This document shows, one piece after another, positions 19,956 to 28,170 of a stretch of DNA of 64,000 nucleotides. Positions within the stretch are counted from its first letter, which is position 1. Each line of letters starts with the position of its first letter. This stretch comes from Sphingomonas hengshuiensis (GTDB taxonomy: Bacteria > Pseudomonadota > Alphaproteobacteria > Sphingomonadales > Sphingomonadaceae): the NCBI RefSeq assembly GCF_000935025.1, contig NZ_CP010836.1, positions 744,001-808,000 of the forward strand, read 5' to 3'. The notes under the pieces are model-generated. The model saw only the letters and a list, made by a program, of their open reading frames with translations. It was not told the DNA's origin and did not search any database. The translations under genes were made by a program, and so were the position numbers.

Positions 19956-20355
19956 GGGCTTTCCTGAAATCCCGCGCGATCCAGTGCGCCGGAAACGCCA
20001 TTTCGACCATCTTTGGGGCGGCGAGCAGCTTGTCACCGATCAGGATCGGTTGCTGGTGAGAATGCTGGCCAAGGACCGCCCGCTCGAATTCATCCGCATG
20101 TTCCTGCTGTTCGACCGGAAGGCGGAGAAGATCGCGGTGCGCTATCCGCAGGCGTTGGGCATCAAGAAGGCCATGATCTACCTTGCCGCTGCGGTCATCA
20201 ATTCACGGCGAATCCCCACGGGCCCTAAGGTGCGAGCCAGGCGCGCAGCATCGCCGAGCAGTGCTCGAGCCGCTCGGCCCGCCATGCCGGGCTGGTCAGA
20301 TCCTGGTCGAGCCCGATCGCCAGCGACCAGGCATTGGCGAGGTGGAACCGGCTGA
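19939..20355 (+). CDS. Unidentified small frame after the histidine kinase
   Basis: A 138-codon frame starting with GTG inside the last codons of the kinase gene. Residues 10-90 look coding: strong third-position GC, amphipathic segments such as RPLEFIRMFLLFDRKAEKIAVRYP and LGIKKAMIYLAAAVINSRR. The last ~43 codons lie antisense to the end of the TetR gene and read as arginine/alanine-rich shadow sequence. I do not recognise the protein. It may be a real small protein whose true end is obscured, or the remnant of a gene cut by rearrangement at about 20220. No frameshift can be proved from sequence alone. Confidence 0.35.
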   Translation: MAKAPEGFPEIPRDPVRRKRHFDHLWGGEQLVTDQDRLLVRMLAKDRPLEFIRMFLLFDRKAEKIAVRYPQALGIKKAMIYLAAAVINSRRIPTGPKVRARRAASPSSARAARPAMPGWSDPGRARSPATRHWRGGTG

Positions 20356-20854
20356 GCCCCGCGATCGTGACATAGAGCTGGAGCGGGTCGACGCCGGGCC
20401 GGATCGTGCCTTGTTCGACGCCGGCGGCGAGCACCGCCTCGATCCGCGCGCGCAGCCCCTGGCCTTCGCCCAGAACCTGGCGCGATTGCCGGATGAAGCG
20501 GCCCTGAAACGCGTTCTCGACGCGCAGCAGGCCGTCCAGGTCGGGGTTGGCTTCGAAATAGGCGAAGTTGAAGCGCAGCAGCCGGTCGATGCAGCCTAGC
20601 GGGTCGGCAAGGTCGTATTCCAGTTCGGCCTCGCGGGCGCGGAGGTCGGCATAGGCGGCCTCGATCGCGGCGCGGTACAGGCCCTCCTTGCTCTCGAAAT
20701 GATGGTAGAGCAGCCGGATATTGCACTTGGCGGTGGCGGCGATGCGCTCGGTGCGCGCGCCTGCGAAGCCGTTTGCGGCGAAATCGCGCGTTGCCGCCTC
20801 GAGCAATGCCGCGCGGGTGCGGGCCGGATCGCGCTTCGCCGTCTCGCTTGCCAT
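20225..20854 (-). CDS. TetR-family regulator of the purine operon (inferred)
   Basis: A 209-residue regulator. The HTH region spans ALLEAATRDFAANGFAGARTERIAATAKCNIRLLYHHFESKEGLY (residues ~15-60, cited here as separate standard TetR blocks). The C-terminal part (IDRLLRFNFAYFEANPDLDGLLRVEN) resembles the RutR-type ligand domain; RutR in enterobacteria senses uracil and controls pyrimidine and purine genes. The start at 20854 (MASETAKRD) is preferred over longer upstream reading. It is divergent from the purine operon with a 104-base gap that contains a perfect palindrome, so control of that operon is likely. The effector (purine, urate or allantoin) is unknown. Confidence 0.83.
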   Translation of the reverse strand: MASETAKRDPARTRAALLEAATRDFAANGFAGARTERIAATAKCNIRLLYHHFESKEGLYRAAIEAAYADLRAREAELEYDLADPLGCIDRLLRFNFAYFEANPDLDGLLRVENAFQGRFIRQSRQVLGEGQGLRARIEAVLAAGVEQGTIRPGVDPLQLYVTIAGLSRFHLANAWSLAIGLDQDLTSPAWRAERLEHCSAMLRAWLAP

Positions 20855-20893
20855 CCCGGCCAGTGTAGCGCGGTGCGCCCGAGACGGTAAGTA

Positions 20894-20903
20894 AGTAATT
20901 ACT
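20894..20903. promoter_or_regulatory. Candidate TetR operator AGTAATTACT
   Basis: A perfect 10-base palindrome in the AT-richest part of the divergent region between the TetR gene and the purine operon, preceded by GTAAGTAA. Its position and symmetry suit a TetR dimer, but no second copy was found, so the assignment is tentative. Confidence 0.4.
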
Positions 20904-20958
20904 GAATTCGATGTTGCGCTGCGAAAGGGGCGTGATAGGCTGGTGGGCAGGAGGTTTG

Positions 20959-21000
20959 ATGCGCCACGCCGACGCCGATGCACGGGGGGACTGCCGCTGA
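20959..21000 (+). CDS. Possible 13-residue leader peptide of the purine operon
   Basis: The best ribosome site in this promoter region, AGGAGG at 20949-20954, is placed for the ATG at 20959, not for hpxW. That ATG opens a 13-codon frame (MRHADADARGDCR) whose TGA overlaps the hpxW ATG as TGATG. This suggests translation enters at the leader and re-initiates on hpxW. An in-frame GTG start for hpxW at 20943 would lie upstream of the ribosome site and is less likely. Expression is inferred. Confidence 0.45.
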   Translation: MRHADADARGDCR

Positions 21001-22568
21001 TGCTGCACAGCGTCCGGGCACGCCGCGGCGTGGTCACCGCGCCGCATCACCTCGCGGCCCAGGCAGGGCTGGGGGTGCTTCAGGACGGCGGCAATGCGAT
21101 CGAGGCGATCGTTGCCGTCGCGGCGGCGCTCGCGGTGGTCTATCCGCACATGACCGGGATCGGCGGCGACGGCTTCTGGCTGGTCGCCGAACCCGATGGG
21201 ACGACCTGGGCTATCGATGCGTGCGGCGCGGCTGCGGCCAGCGCCGACCTTGCGCTCTATGCCGGGCTCGGCGCGGTGCCCAGCCGCGGTCCGCTCGCGG
21301 CGAACACCGTGGCGGGGACGATCTCGGGCTGGCAGGCGGCGCTGGAGCGCGGCGGCGGCGCGCTGCCGCTCGACCGGCTGCTGCGCGACGCGATCCACTA
21401 TGCCGAGCACGGCGTCGCGGTTACGCGCGGCGGGGCGGAGATCGTTGCCACCAAGCGTGCCGAACTGCGTGACCAGCTCGGCGCATGGGCGACGACCTAT
21501 GACGGTTGTCGGGAAGGCGATCTGCTCCGACAGCCCGCGCTCGGCACCACGCTGCGGCGGCTGGCGGCGGAGGGGCTCGGCAGCTTCTATCGCGGCAGCC
21601 TGGCCGCGGACATTGCGCGCGCGCTCAGCGATCTGGGCAGCCCCGTGGCGCTCGCCGATCTCCAGCGCCATGCCGCCGCGACGCCCCACCCGCTGCGCGT
21701 CCGCGTCGGAAACGCCACCTTGTTCAACACCGCGCCGCCGACTCAGGGTATTGCCTCGCTGCTGATCCTTGCGCTCGCGCATCGGCTGGCTGCGGGCGCG
21801 GCGGACGGATTCGCGCATGTCCATGGGCTGGTCGAGGCGACCAAACAGGCATTTCTCTACCGCGACGCACAGGTCGGCGATCCGGCCTATATGGATGTCG
21901 ATCCGCAGGCACTGCTCGATGATGCCGCCGCGCTGGATGCGATGGCGGCGCGGATCGATGCAGCGAAGGCGCTGCCCTGGCCGCACCCGCCGCAGCCCGG
22001 CGACACCTGCTGGTTCGGCGCCGCCGATGCCGAGGGGCGCGTGGTGAGTTGCATCCAGTCGACCTATTTCGAGTTCGGATCGGGCGTGGTGCTGCCCGAC
22101 ACCGGCATCACCTGGCAGAACCGCGGCAGCAGCTTCCGGCTCGCCCCTGACGGGTGGAACGCGCTCCGGCCCGGGCGCAAGCCGTTCCACACGCTCAACC
22201 CTGCGCTGGCGCGGTTCGAGGACGGGCGGGTGATGGCCTATGGCACGATGGGCGGCGAGGGCCAGCCGCAGACCCAGGCGGCGCTCTTCTCGCGCTATGC
22301 CTGGCTCGGCGTGCCGCTGCAGGAGGCGATTACGCGACCGCGCTGGCTGCTGGGGCGCACCTGGGGCGCCGAGAGCGTGAGCCTGAAGCTGGAGGATCGC
22401 TTCGATCCGGACCTGTATGCGCGGCTGCGCGCGGCGGGGCACCAGGTCGAGCTGGTCGATCCGTTCACGTCGATGATGGGGCATTCTGGCGCGATCGTGC
22501 GCCATCCCTCAGGCATGCTCGAAGGCGCCACCGATCCGCGCAGCGATGGCCAGGTGGCGGCATGGTAG
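21000..22568 (+). CDS. hpxW: HpxW-type gamma-glutamyltransferase-family oxamate amidohydrolase
   Basis: A 522-residue Ntn-hydrolase precursor of the gamma-glutamyltransferase family, expected to self-cleave before T336 (PQPGDT|CWFG). The HpxW-like signature VVSCIQSTYFEFGSGVVLP follows. Known HpxW (Klebsiella hpx cluster) hydrolyses oxamate to oxalate at the end of the oxalurate branch of purine degradation, and the neighbours here (hpxZ, ureidoglycine aminotransferase) fit that role better than glutathione turnover. There is no signal peptide, unlike periplasmic GGT. N-terminal conserved blocks are ARRGVVTAPHHLAAQAGLGVL and MTGIGGDGFWLV. It is the first full gene of the operon, coupled to the leader frame, and overlaps the next gene by seven bases. 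Confidence 0.85.
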   Translation: MLHSVRARRGVVTAPHHLAAQAGLGVLQDGGNAIEAIVAVAAALAVVYPHMTGIGGDGFWLVAEPDGTTWAIDACGAAAASADLALYAGLGAVPSRGPLAANTVAGTISGWQAALERGGGALPLDRLLRDAIHYAEHGVAVTRGGAEIVATKRAELRDQLGAWATTYDGCREGDLLRQPALGTTLRRLAAEGLGSFYRGSLAADIARALSDLGSPVALADLQRHAAATPHPLRVRVGNATLFNTAPPTQGIASLLILALAHRLAAGAADGFAHVHGLVEATKQAFLYRDAQVGDPAYMDVDPQALLDDAAALDAMAARIDAAKALPWPHPPQPGDTCWFGAADAEGRVVSCIQSTYFEFGSGVVLPDTGITWQNRGSSFRLAPDGWNALRPGRKPFHTLNPALARFEDGRVMAYGTMGGEGQPQTQAALFSRYAWLGVPLQEAITRPRWLLGRTWGAESVSLKLEDRFDPDLYARLRAAGHQVELVDPFTSMMGHSGAIVRHPSGMLEGATDPRSDGQVAAW

Positions 22569-23797
22569 GCGGGGCGCGGGCGGTCGCGCGCTGCGACGAA
22601 CTGGGCGCCGCACCCTATAGCGACGCGCGCGGCATGCTGTTCCGCGCGTACCTGACGCCCGGCTTCGCCGCGACCCAGCGCGCGCTGGCGGGGTGGATGC
22701 AGGAGGCGGGGATGGCGACGCGCATCGACGAAGCCTGCAACCTGATCGGTCGCTACGAAGGCTCCCGGCCGGACGTGCCCGCGCTGATCCTGGGCAGCCA
22801 TATCGACAGCGTCCGCGATGCCGGGCGCTATGACGGCCCGCTCGGCGTGATGCTGGCAATCGAGGTGGTAGCCGCGCTCCATGCGGCGGGGCGGCGGATG
22901 CCGTTTCCGATCGAAGTCTATGCGTTCGGCGACGAGGAAGGCTCGCGCTTCCCGGTCGCGATGCTGACCAGCCGGGCAGTGGCAGGCAGCCTCGATCCCG
23001 CGATGCTCGAAACCGAGGATCGCACCGGGCTTTCGCTCGACGAGGCGCTTGCCCCGTTCGAGCTTTCGACGCTGCGCTTCGCCGAGGCGCGGCACCCCGG
23101 CGCGCTCGGCTATCTGGAGGCGCATATCGAGCAGGGGCCGACGCTGGAGGCGGCGGGGCTGCCGGTGGGGATCGTGAGCGGGATCGCCGCGCAGTTGCGC
23201 TACAGCGTCGCGGTCACCGGCATTGCGGGCCATGCCGGCACCACGTCGATGGGCCTGCGCCGTGACGCGCTGGCCGCCGCCGCGGAGATGGTGCTCGCGG
23301 TCGAGGACGTCGCGCGGCGCGACGCATCGGATCTGGTGGCGACGGTCGGCAAGCTCGACGTGGCGCCCGGCGCGGGCAACGTGATCCCGGGACAGGTGAC
23401 GTTCACGCTCGACATCCGCGCGGGCGACCAGGCCCGGCGCGACGCTGCGGCAGAGGCCATTCTGGACCGGATTCACGCGATCGCCGACATACGCCACGTC
23501 GACTTCGATATTCAGCGTACGAACGATCTTGCTGCCGCACCCTGCGATGGCCGGTTGTCCGGCCTGCTGGAAGCATCGGTCGCCGCGCTGGGGATTGCGC
23601 CGTTCTCGCTGGTGAGCGGGGCGGGGCATGATGCGATGATCCTGGCGGCGCTCTGCCCGACTGCGATGCTGTTCATCCGGTGCCGGGGCGGTGTCAGCCA
23701 CAACCCTGCCGAGCATGTCGCCCCCGAAGACGCGGAAATCGCGCTCCAGGTGATGCTTGGCTTCCTCGATCGCCTGGGAGCGCGATATGCCGCCTGA
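22562..23797 (+). CDS. allC: Allantoate amidohydrolase (M20-family AllC type)
   Basis: A 411-residue cytoplasmic M20-family hydrolase (allantoate amidohydrolase / N-carbamoyl-amino-acid hydrolase group) that converts allantoate to ureidoglycine, ammonia and CO2. Metal and catalytic motifs are LILGSHIDSVRDAGRYDGPLG (H, D), YAFGDEEGSRFP (Glu pair), LEAHIEQGP and the late SGAGHDAM and VSHNPAEH. GIAGHAGTTSMGLRRDAL is the dimerisation motif that contributes substrate-binding residues. The start at 22562 is the only ATG that fits the family N-terminus; it overlaps the hpxW stop. Assignment to allantoate rather than beta-ureidopropionate rests on context, as the following genes complete the allantoin branch. 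Confidence 0.88.
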   Translation: MVGGARAVARCDELGAAPYSDARGMLFRAYLTPGFAATQRALAGWMQEAGMATRIDEACNLIGRYEGSRPDVPALILGSHIDSVRDAGRYDGPLGVMLAIEVVAALHAAGRRMPFPIEVYAFGDEEGSRFPVAMLTSRAVAGSLDPAMLETEDRTGLSLDEALAPFELSTLRFAEARHPGALGYLEAHIEQGPTLEAAGLPVGIVSGIAAQLRYSVAVTGIAGHAGTTSMGLRRDALAAAAEMVLAVEDVARRDASDLVATVGKLDVAPGAGNVIPGQVTFTLDIRAGDQARRDAAAEAILDRIHAIADIRHVDFDIQRTNDLAAAPCDGRLSGLLEASVAALGIAPFSLVSGAGHDAMILAALCPTAMLFIRCRGGVSHNPAEHVAPEDAEIALQVMLGFLDRLGARYAA

Positions 23798-25016
23798 CCT
23801 GTTTGGCGAGATCGATCCGCCGCACCGCCTGTTGATGGGGCCCGGCCCGGTCAACGCGCATCCGCGCGTGCTGCGGGCGATGTCGGCGGACCTGCTCGGC
23901 CAGTTCGATCCCGAGATGACCGGCTATATGGAGCAGGTGATGGCGCTCTATCGCCCGATATTCGGGACGCAGAACCGCTGGACCTTCCTGATCGACGGCA
24001 CCGCGCGGGCGGCGATCGAGGCGTCTCTCGTGTCGCTGCTCGCGCCCGGTGACACGCTGCTGGTGGTCGACTTCGGGCGTTTCGGGCTGTTGCTGCGCGA
24101 GATTGGCGAGCGGATCGGCGCGAAGATCGAGATGCTGTCGGTGCCCTGGGGCGAGACCGTGCCGATGGACCGGATCGCCGCGGCGATCGAGCGCGTGGCG
24201 CCAAAGGTGGTCGCGAGCGTCCATGGCGACACCTCGACCACGATGGCGCAACCGCTCGAAGGGTTGGGCGCGCTGTGCCGCGCGGCGGGCGCGTATAGCT
24301 ATGTCGATGCCACCGCGACGCTTGGCGGGATGGCGATCGAGACCGACAAATGGGGCATCGACGTCGTCACCGGCGGGCTCCAGAAATGCCTGGGCGGGCC
24401 ATCGGGATCGGCGCCGATCACGATCTCGGACCGTGCCGCCGCCCACATCCTGGCGCGGCGCCATGTTGAGCGGGGCATCGCGCGCGACGATCTCGCCAAC
24501 GGTGCGGGCAGCCGGATCGGCTCCAACTATTTCGATCTTGCGATGGTGATGGACTATTGGTCCGAAAAGCGGCTGAACCACCACACCGAGGCCACGACGA
24601 TGCTGTACGGCGCCCGCGAATGCGCCCGCGTCGCGCTGGGCGAAGGGCTGGAGGCGCGGTTCGCGCGCCACGCCGCGGCGGGCCGCGCGGTGACGGCGGG
24701 CGCGCGCGGGCTGGGGCTGACGGTCTATGGCGACGATCGCTTCCGGATGACCAATGTCACCGGGATCGTGATTCCCGAGGGCGTCGACGGCGAGGCGGTG
24801 CGCCGGCGGATGCGCGACGATTTCGAGATCGAGATCGGCACCGCCTTCGGCCCGCTCACCGGCAAGGTTTGGCGGATCGGCGCGATGGGCTACAACGCGA
24901 TGAAGCATAAGGTGCTGATTACGCTGGGCGCGCTGGAGGCGGTGCTGCGCGCGGAGGGCTTTGCGTGCGAGGCGGGGGCCGGCGTCGACGCGGCGTTGCG
25001 GAGCTATGAAGCGTGA
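23787..25016 (+). CDS. pucG: (S)-ureidoglycine-glyoxylate aminotransferase (PucG type)
   Basis: A 409-residue class-V aminotransferase using PLP. It moves the amino group from ureidoglycine to glyoxylate, giving oxalurate and glycine. Visible features are HRLLMGPGPVNAHPRVLRAM at the N-terminus, the DGTARAAIEASL phosphate loop, YVDATATLGG with the pyridine-N aspartate, and the Schiff-base lysine in VTGGLQKCLGGPSG near residue 200. Purine-cluster location separates it from alanine-glyoxylate or serine aminotransferases of the same family. It overlaps allC by 11 bases with GGGAG as ribosome site. The product oxalurate explains the presence of hpxW and hpxZ in the operon. Confidence 0.9.
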   Translation: MPPDLFGEIDPPHRLLMGPGPVNAHPRVLRAMSADLLGQFDPEMTGYMEQVMALYRPIFGTQNRWTFLIDGTARAAIEASLVSLLAPGDTLLVVDFGRFGLLLREIGERIGAKIEMLSVPWGETVPMDRIAAAIERVAPKVVASVHGDTSTTMAQPLEGLGALCRAAGAYSYVDATATLGGMAIETDKWGIDVVTGGLQKCLGGPSGSAPITISDRAAAHILARRHVERGIARDDLANGAGSRIGSNYFDLAMVMDYWSEKRLNHHTEATTMLYGARECARVALGEGLEARFARHAAAGRAVTAGARGLGLTVYGDDRFRMTNVTGIVIPEGVDGEAVRRRMRDDFEIEIGTAFGPLTGKVWRIGAMGYNAMKHKVLITLGALEAVLRAEGFACEAGAGVDAALRSYEA

Positions 25017-25059
25017 TGCGGGCGGACGACCGCACCTCCTCCTTGCGGGAGCGCGAAGG

Positions 25060-25929
25060 ATGAGCCGCGACCTTATCGGCTATGGCGCCACGCCCCCTGA
25101 TCCGCGCTGGCCCGATGGCGCGCGCGTGGCGGTCAATTTCGTGATCAACTATGAGGAAGGCGCCGAGAATAGCGTCCTCAACGGCGACGAACGCAGCGAG
25201 GCGTTCCTCTCTGACATGGTCGGCGCGGCGAGCCATCCCGCGCGCGCGATGGCGATGGAGAGCCTCTACGAATATGGCAGCCGCGCCGGCTTCTGGCGGC
25301 TGCACCGGCTGTTCACCGGGCGCGGCGTTCCGGTGACGGTGTTCGGTGTCGCCGCGGCGATGGCGGCGAACCCCGCGGCGGTGGACGCCATGCTCGCCGC
25401 CGGATGGGAAGTCGCCAGCCATGGCTATCGCTGGATCGACTATCAGACCGTCCCCGAAGCCGTGGAGCGCGAGCATATCGCGCGCGCGATCGAACTCCAT
25501 GCGCGGCTGACCGGCGAGCGCCCGCTCGGCTGGTATCAGGGGCGGACCTCGCCCAATACCGCGCGGCTGATCGCCGAGGAGGGTGGCTTCGTCTATGACG
25601 CGGACAGTTATGCCGACGACCTGCCTTATTATGCGGGCGGGCAGCTGATCGTGCCCTACAGCCTCGACGCCAACGACATGAAGATGGTCGCGCTCAACGG
25701 CTTTACGGAGGGGGCGCAGTTCTTCCGCTACCTTGTCGACAGCTTCGAGCAGCTGCGCGAAGAGGGCGGGCGGATGATGTCGGTCGGTCTCCATGGCCGC
25801 ATCGCCGGACGTCCCGGACGCGCGATCGCCGTCGCCCGCTTCGTCGACCATGTGCTCCAGAGCGGCGACGCCTGGATCGCGCGGCGCATCGATATCGCGC
25901 GCCATTGGCAGGAGGTGCATCCGCAATGA
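25060..25929 (+). CDS. puuE: PuuE-type allantoinase
   Basis: A 289-residue member of the polysaccharide-deacetylase-like (NodB-type) allantoinase family, which opens the allantoin ring to allantoate without the binuclear metal centre of classical AllB. The diagnostic N-terminal segment RVAVNFVINYEEGAENSVLNGD, the GWEVASHGYRWIDYQ motif and MMSVGLHGRIAGRPGR match PuuE. The start is set at 25060 (MSRDLIGYG); 43 bases separate it from pucG, the largest internal gap of the operon, which may hold a regulatory or processing site. The stop overlaps the next gene as ATGA. Confidence 0.9.
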   Translation: MSRDLIGYGATPPDPRWPDGARVAVNFVINYEEGAENSVLNGDERSEAFLSDMVGAASHPARAMAMESLYEYGSRAGFWRLHRLFTGRGVPVTVFGVAAAMAANPAAVDAMLAAGWEVASHGYRWIDYQTVPEAVEREHIARAIELHARLTGERPLGWYQGRTSPNTARLIAEEGGFVYDADSYADDLPYYAGGQLIVPYSLDANDMKMVALNGFTEGAQFFRYLVDSFEQLREEGGRMMSVGLHGRIAGRPGRAIAVARFVDHVLQSGDAWIARRIDIARHWQEVHPQ

Positions 25930-26306
25930 CCATCGACGACCCGCAGGCACTCGCCGAAGTCACCGCCGCTTTCCACGAATATGAGCGCGCGCTGATGGCG
26001 GACGACATCCCGGCGATGGACCGGCTGTTCCACGATGCGCCGACCACGGTGCGCTATGGCGTGGGCGAGGTGCTGTACGGCATCGACGAGATCCGCGAAT
26101 TCCGAAAGGGGCGCGGCGGATCGCCCCAGCGCCGGCTGGGTCGCGTCGCGATCACCACCTATGGGCCCGACCTCGCCACCGCCAATGCCGAGTTTTTCCG
26201 CGAGGGATCGGAGCGCCGCGGTCGCCAGAGCCAGAACTGGGTGCGCTTCGCCGATGGCTGGAAGGTCGTCGCGGCGCATGTCTCGCTGGAAGGCACCAGT
26301 TCGTGA
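25926..26306 (+). CDS. hpxZ: HpxZ/AtzH-like protein (NTF2-like fold)
   Basis: A 126-residue protein of the DUF3225 (AtzH/HpxZ) group with an NTF2-like cone fold: residues ~10-35 helical (VTAAFHEYERALMADDIPAMDRLF), then VRYGVGEVLYGIDEIREFR and the closing strands NWVRFADGWKVVAAHVSL. In enterobacterial hpx clusters HpxZ is encoded with the oxalurate-processing genes hpxWXY; its relative AtzH acts with an amidase in cyanuric acid degradation. No HpxX- or HpxY-like partner is encoded here, so its partner must be elsewhere or the role differs. It is coupled on both sides (ATGA, GTGA). Confidence 0.8.
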   Translation: MTIDDPQALAEVTAAFHEYERALMADDIPAMDRLFHDAPTTVRYGVGEVLYGIDEIREFRKGRGGSPQRRLGRVAITTYGPDLATANAEFFREGSERRGRQSQNWVRFADGWKVVAAHVSLEGTSS

Positions 26307-26782
26307 CTGCGACCGCCGACCGCGATGCCTTTGTCGCGCGCCATGCCGCGCTGTTCGAGCATAGCCCCTGGGTGGTGGAACGCGCCGCCGCGCGGCTGCC
26401 GCTGGCCGACCTCCATGCCGGGCTGATGCAGGTAGTTCATGACGCGACGCCTGCCGAGCAGCTGGCGCTGATCCGCGCGCATCCCGAGCTTGCCGGCAAG
26501 GCCGCAGTCGACGGCACCCTGACCGCGGCTTCGGCGGCCGAGCAGGCGAGCGCCGGGCTCGACCGGTTGACGCAGGCGGAGTTCGATCGCTTCCACGCGC
26601 TCAACACCGCCTATGTCGCAAAGTTCGGCTTCCCCTTCATCATCTGCGTGCGGTTGACCGACAAGGCGGGGATACTCGCGGCGATGGAGCAGCGGCTGGG
26701 CAACGACCGCGCGACCGAGATCGCCAACGCGCTGGAACAGATTGGCGAGATCGTCCGGCTCCGGCTGGAAGCGGTGGCGTGA
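26303..26782 (+). CDS. uraD: OHCU decarboxylase
   Basis: A 159-residue all-helical enzyme that decarboxylates 2-oxo-4-hydroxy-4-carboxy-5-ureidoimidazoline to S-allantoin. The family hallmarks are present: EHSPWVVERA, LALIRAHPELAGKAA (catalytic His), the SAGLDRLTQAEFDRFHALN segment and YVAKFGFPFIICVR. Length is typical for stand-alone UraD. It starts with GTG overlapping the hpxZ stop (GTGA). Its downstream partner UraH is encoded two genes later, with the FAD enzyme between them, an order that groups the three post-urate steps. Confidence 0.95.
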   Translation: MTATADRDAFVARHAALFEHSPWVVERAAARLPLADLHAGLMQVVHDATPAEQLALIRAHPELAGKAAVDGTLTAASAAEQASAGLDRLTQAEFDRFHALNTAYVAKFGFPFIICVRLTDKAGILAAMEQRLGNDRATEIANALEQIGEIVRLRLEAVA

Positions 26783-28170
26783 GCCTGACGGACCTGGGGG
26801 CGCGGGTTGCGCACGACCTCGACTGCCTCGGTTTCGGCGAGGCCGACTGGCTGGCGCCGCGCCGGCAGGCCGGGGCCCCGATGGTCGACGTCGCGATCGT
26901 CGGCGGCGGGCAATCGGGGCTGGGTGCGGCATTCGGGCTGCTGCGCGAGCGCATCGCCAATCTGGTGGTGCTCGACGAGAATCCTGCCGGCTATGAGGGC
27001 CCGTGGGACACCTATGCGCGCATGGCGACGCTGCGCACTCCCAAGCATCTCGGCTCGATCGAGATGGGGGTGGCCTCGCTCAGCTTCCGCGCCTGGTGGG
27101 AAGCGCAGCACGGGGCTGCGGGCTGGGAGGCGCTGGGCAAGATCCCGCGGCGCGAATGGATGGCGTATCTGCGCTGGTATCGCGCGGTGCTGCGACTGCC
27201 CGTGCGCAACGATGCGCGGGTGACGCTGGTCGAGCCGATCGAGGGGGGGCATCGGCTGCATTTGGCCGGGGGGGAGACTTTGCTCGCGCGCAAGGTGGTC
27301 CTGGCCACCGGAATTCAGGGCGGCGGACACTGGCACACGCCGCCGATGGTCGCCGAGGCGCTCGGGCGCCACCGCTACGCCCATACTGCCGACGCGATCG
27401 ATTATGCCGCGCTGGCGGACAAGCGCATTGCGATATTGGGCGGCGGCGCCTCGGCGTTCGACAATGCGCATGCCGCGCTGTCGGCGGGGGTTGCGGCGGC
27501 GCACGTCTTCATGCGTCGCGCGGAACTGCCGCGGATCAACCCCATCCGCTTCATGGAGCGCGCCGGAATCATCCCGCGCTATCCGGTGCTCGACGATGCC
27601 GCGAAATATGCGCTGATGGCGGCCTTTTTCCGCCATAACCAGCCGCCCACGGTCGACATGTTCGAGGCAGCGGCAGCGTTTCCGGGTTTCGATCTGCACC
27701 TCGGCAGCCCGTGGCTGTCGGTCGAGGAGACCGGCAGCGCGGTGCGCGTCACGACGCCGCACGGGACGTTCGACTATGACTTCCTCGTGCTCTCGACCGG
27801 GCTCGTCACCGATCCGGCGCTGCGCCCGGAACTCGCGCTGGTGCAGGACAGGATCGCCCGCTGGGCCGACCGGTATCGCGCGCCCGAGCCGCATCCGCTG
27901 CTCGACGCGCACCCCTATCTGGGCCCAGGCTTCGAGCTGCTGCCGCGCGATCCCGCCGATCCGTCGCTCCATGGGCTGTTCGCGTTCAACTATTCGGCCT
28001 TGATCAGCCTGGGGTTGTCGGCCTCGGCGATCTCGGGATTGAAGCACGCGCTGCCCCGGCTGGTGGGCGGAGTCGCCGACCAGCTTTTCCTCGACGACAA
28101 AGCCGAGATCCTCGCGGATTTCCACGCCTTCGCCGAACCCGAATTCACTGTGGAATGGCCGCCCGCATGA
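26779..28170 (+). CDS. hpyO: FAD-dependent monooxygenase, probable HpyO-type urate hydroxylase
   Basis: A 463-residue flavoprotein with two dinucleotide-binding sites: VDVAIVGGGQSGLGAAFGLL (residues ~36-55, FAD) and KRIAILGGGASAFDNAHAAL (~215-235, NADPH), the arrangement of FMO/SidA-like N-hydroxylating or Baeyer-Villiger enzymes. It sits between uraD and uraH, coupled to both by four-base overlaps, and the operon has no cofactor-free uricase, no PuuD and no HpxO. Xanthomonas HpyO is a flavoprotein urate hydroxylase unrelated to HpxO; context and domain type make that the best assignment here. Family membership was judged from memory, so the exact orthology is not proven, although the position in the pathway is compelling. 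Confidence 0.72.
   Translation: MSLTDLGARVAHDLDCLGFGEADWLAPRRQAGAPMVDVAIVGGGQSGLGAAFGLLRERIANLVVLDENPAGYEGPWDTYARMATLRTPKHLGSIEMGVASLSFRAWWEAQHGAAGWEALGKIPRREWMAYLRWYRAVLRLPVRNDARVTLVEPIEGGHRLHLAGGETLLARKVVLATGIQGGGHWHTPPMVAEALGRHRYAHTADAIDYAALADKRIAILGGGASAFDNAHAALSAGVAAAHVFMRRAELPRINPIRFMERAGIIPRYPVLDDAAKYALMAAFFRHNQPPTVDMFEAAAAFPGFDLHLGSPWLSVEETGSAVRVTTPHGTFDYDFLVLSTGLVTDPALRPELALVQDRIARWADRYRAPEPHPLLDAHPYLGPGFELLPRDPADPSLHGLFAFNYSALISLGLSASAISGLKHALPRLVGGVADQLFLDDKAEILADFHAFAEPEFTVEWPPA

Noticed and set aside
20943..20999. GTG at 20943 as the start of hpxW
   Set aside because: The AGGAGG site lies downstream of this GTG, and the added residues (MGRRFDAPRRRRCTGGLPL) are not family-like; ATG at 21000 matches the family N-terminus.
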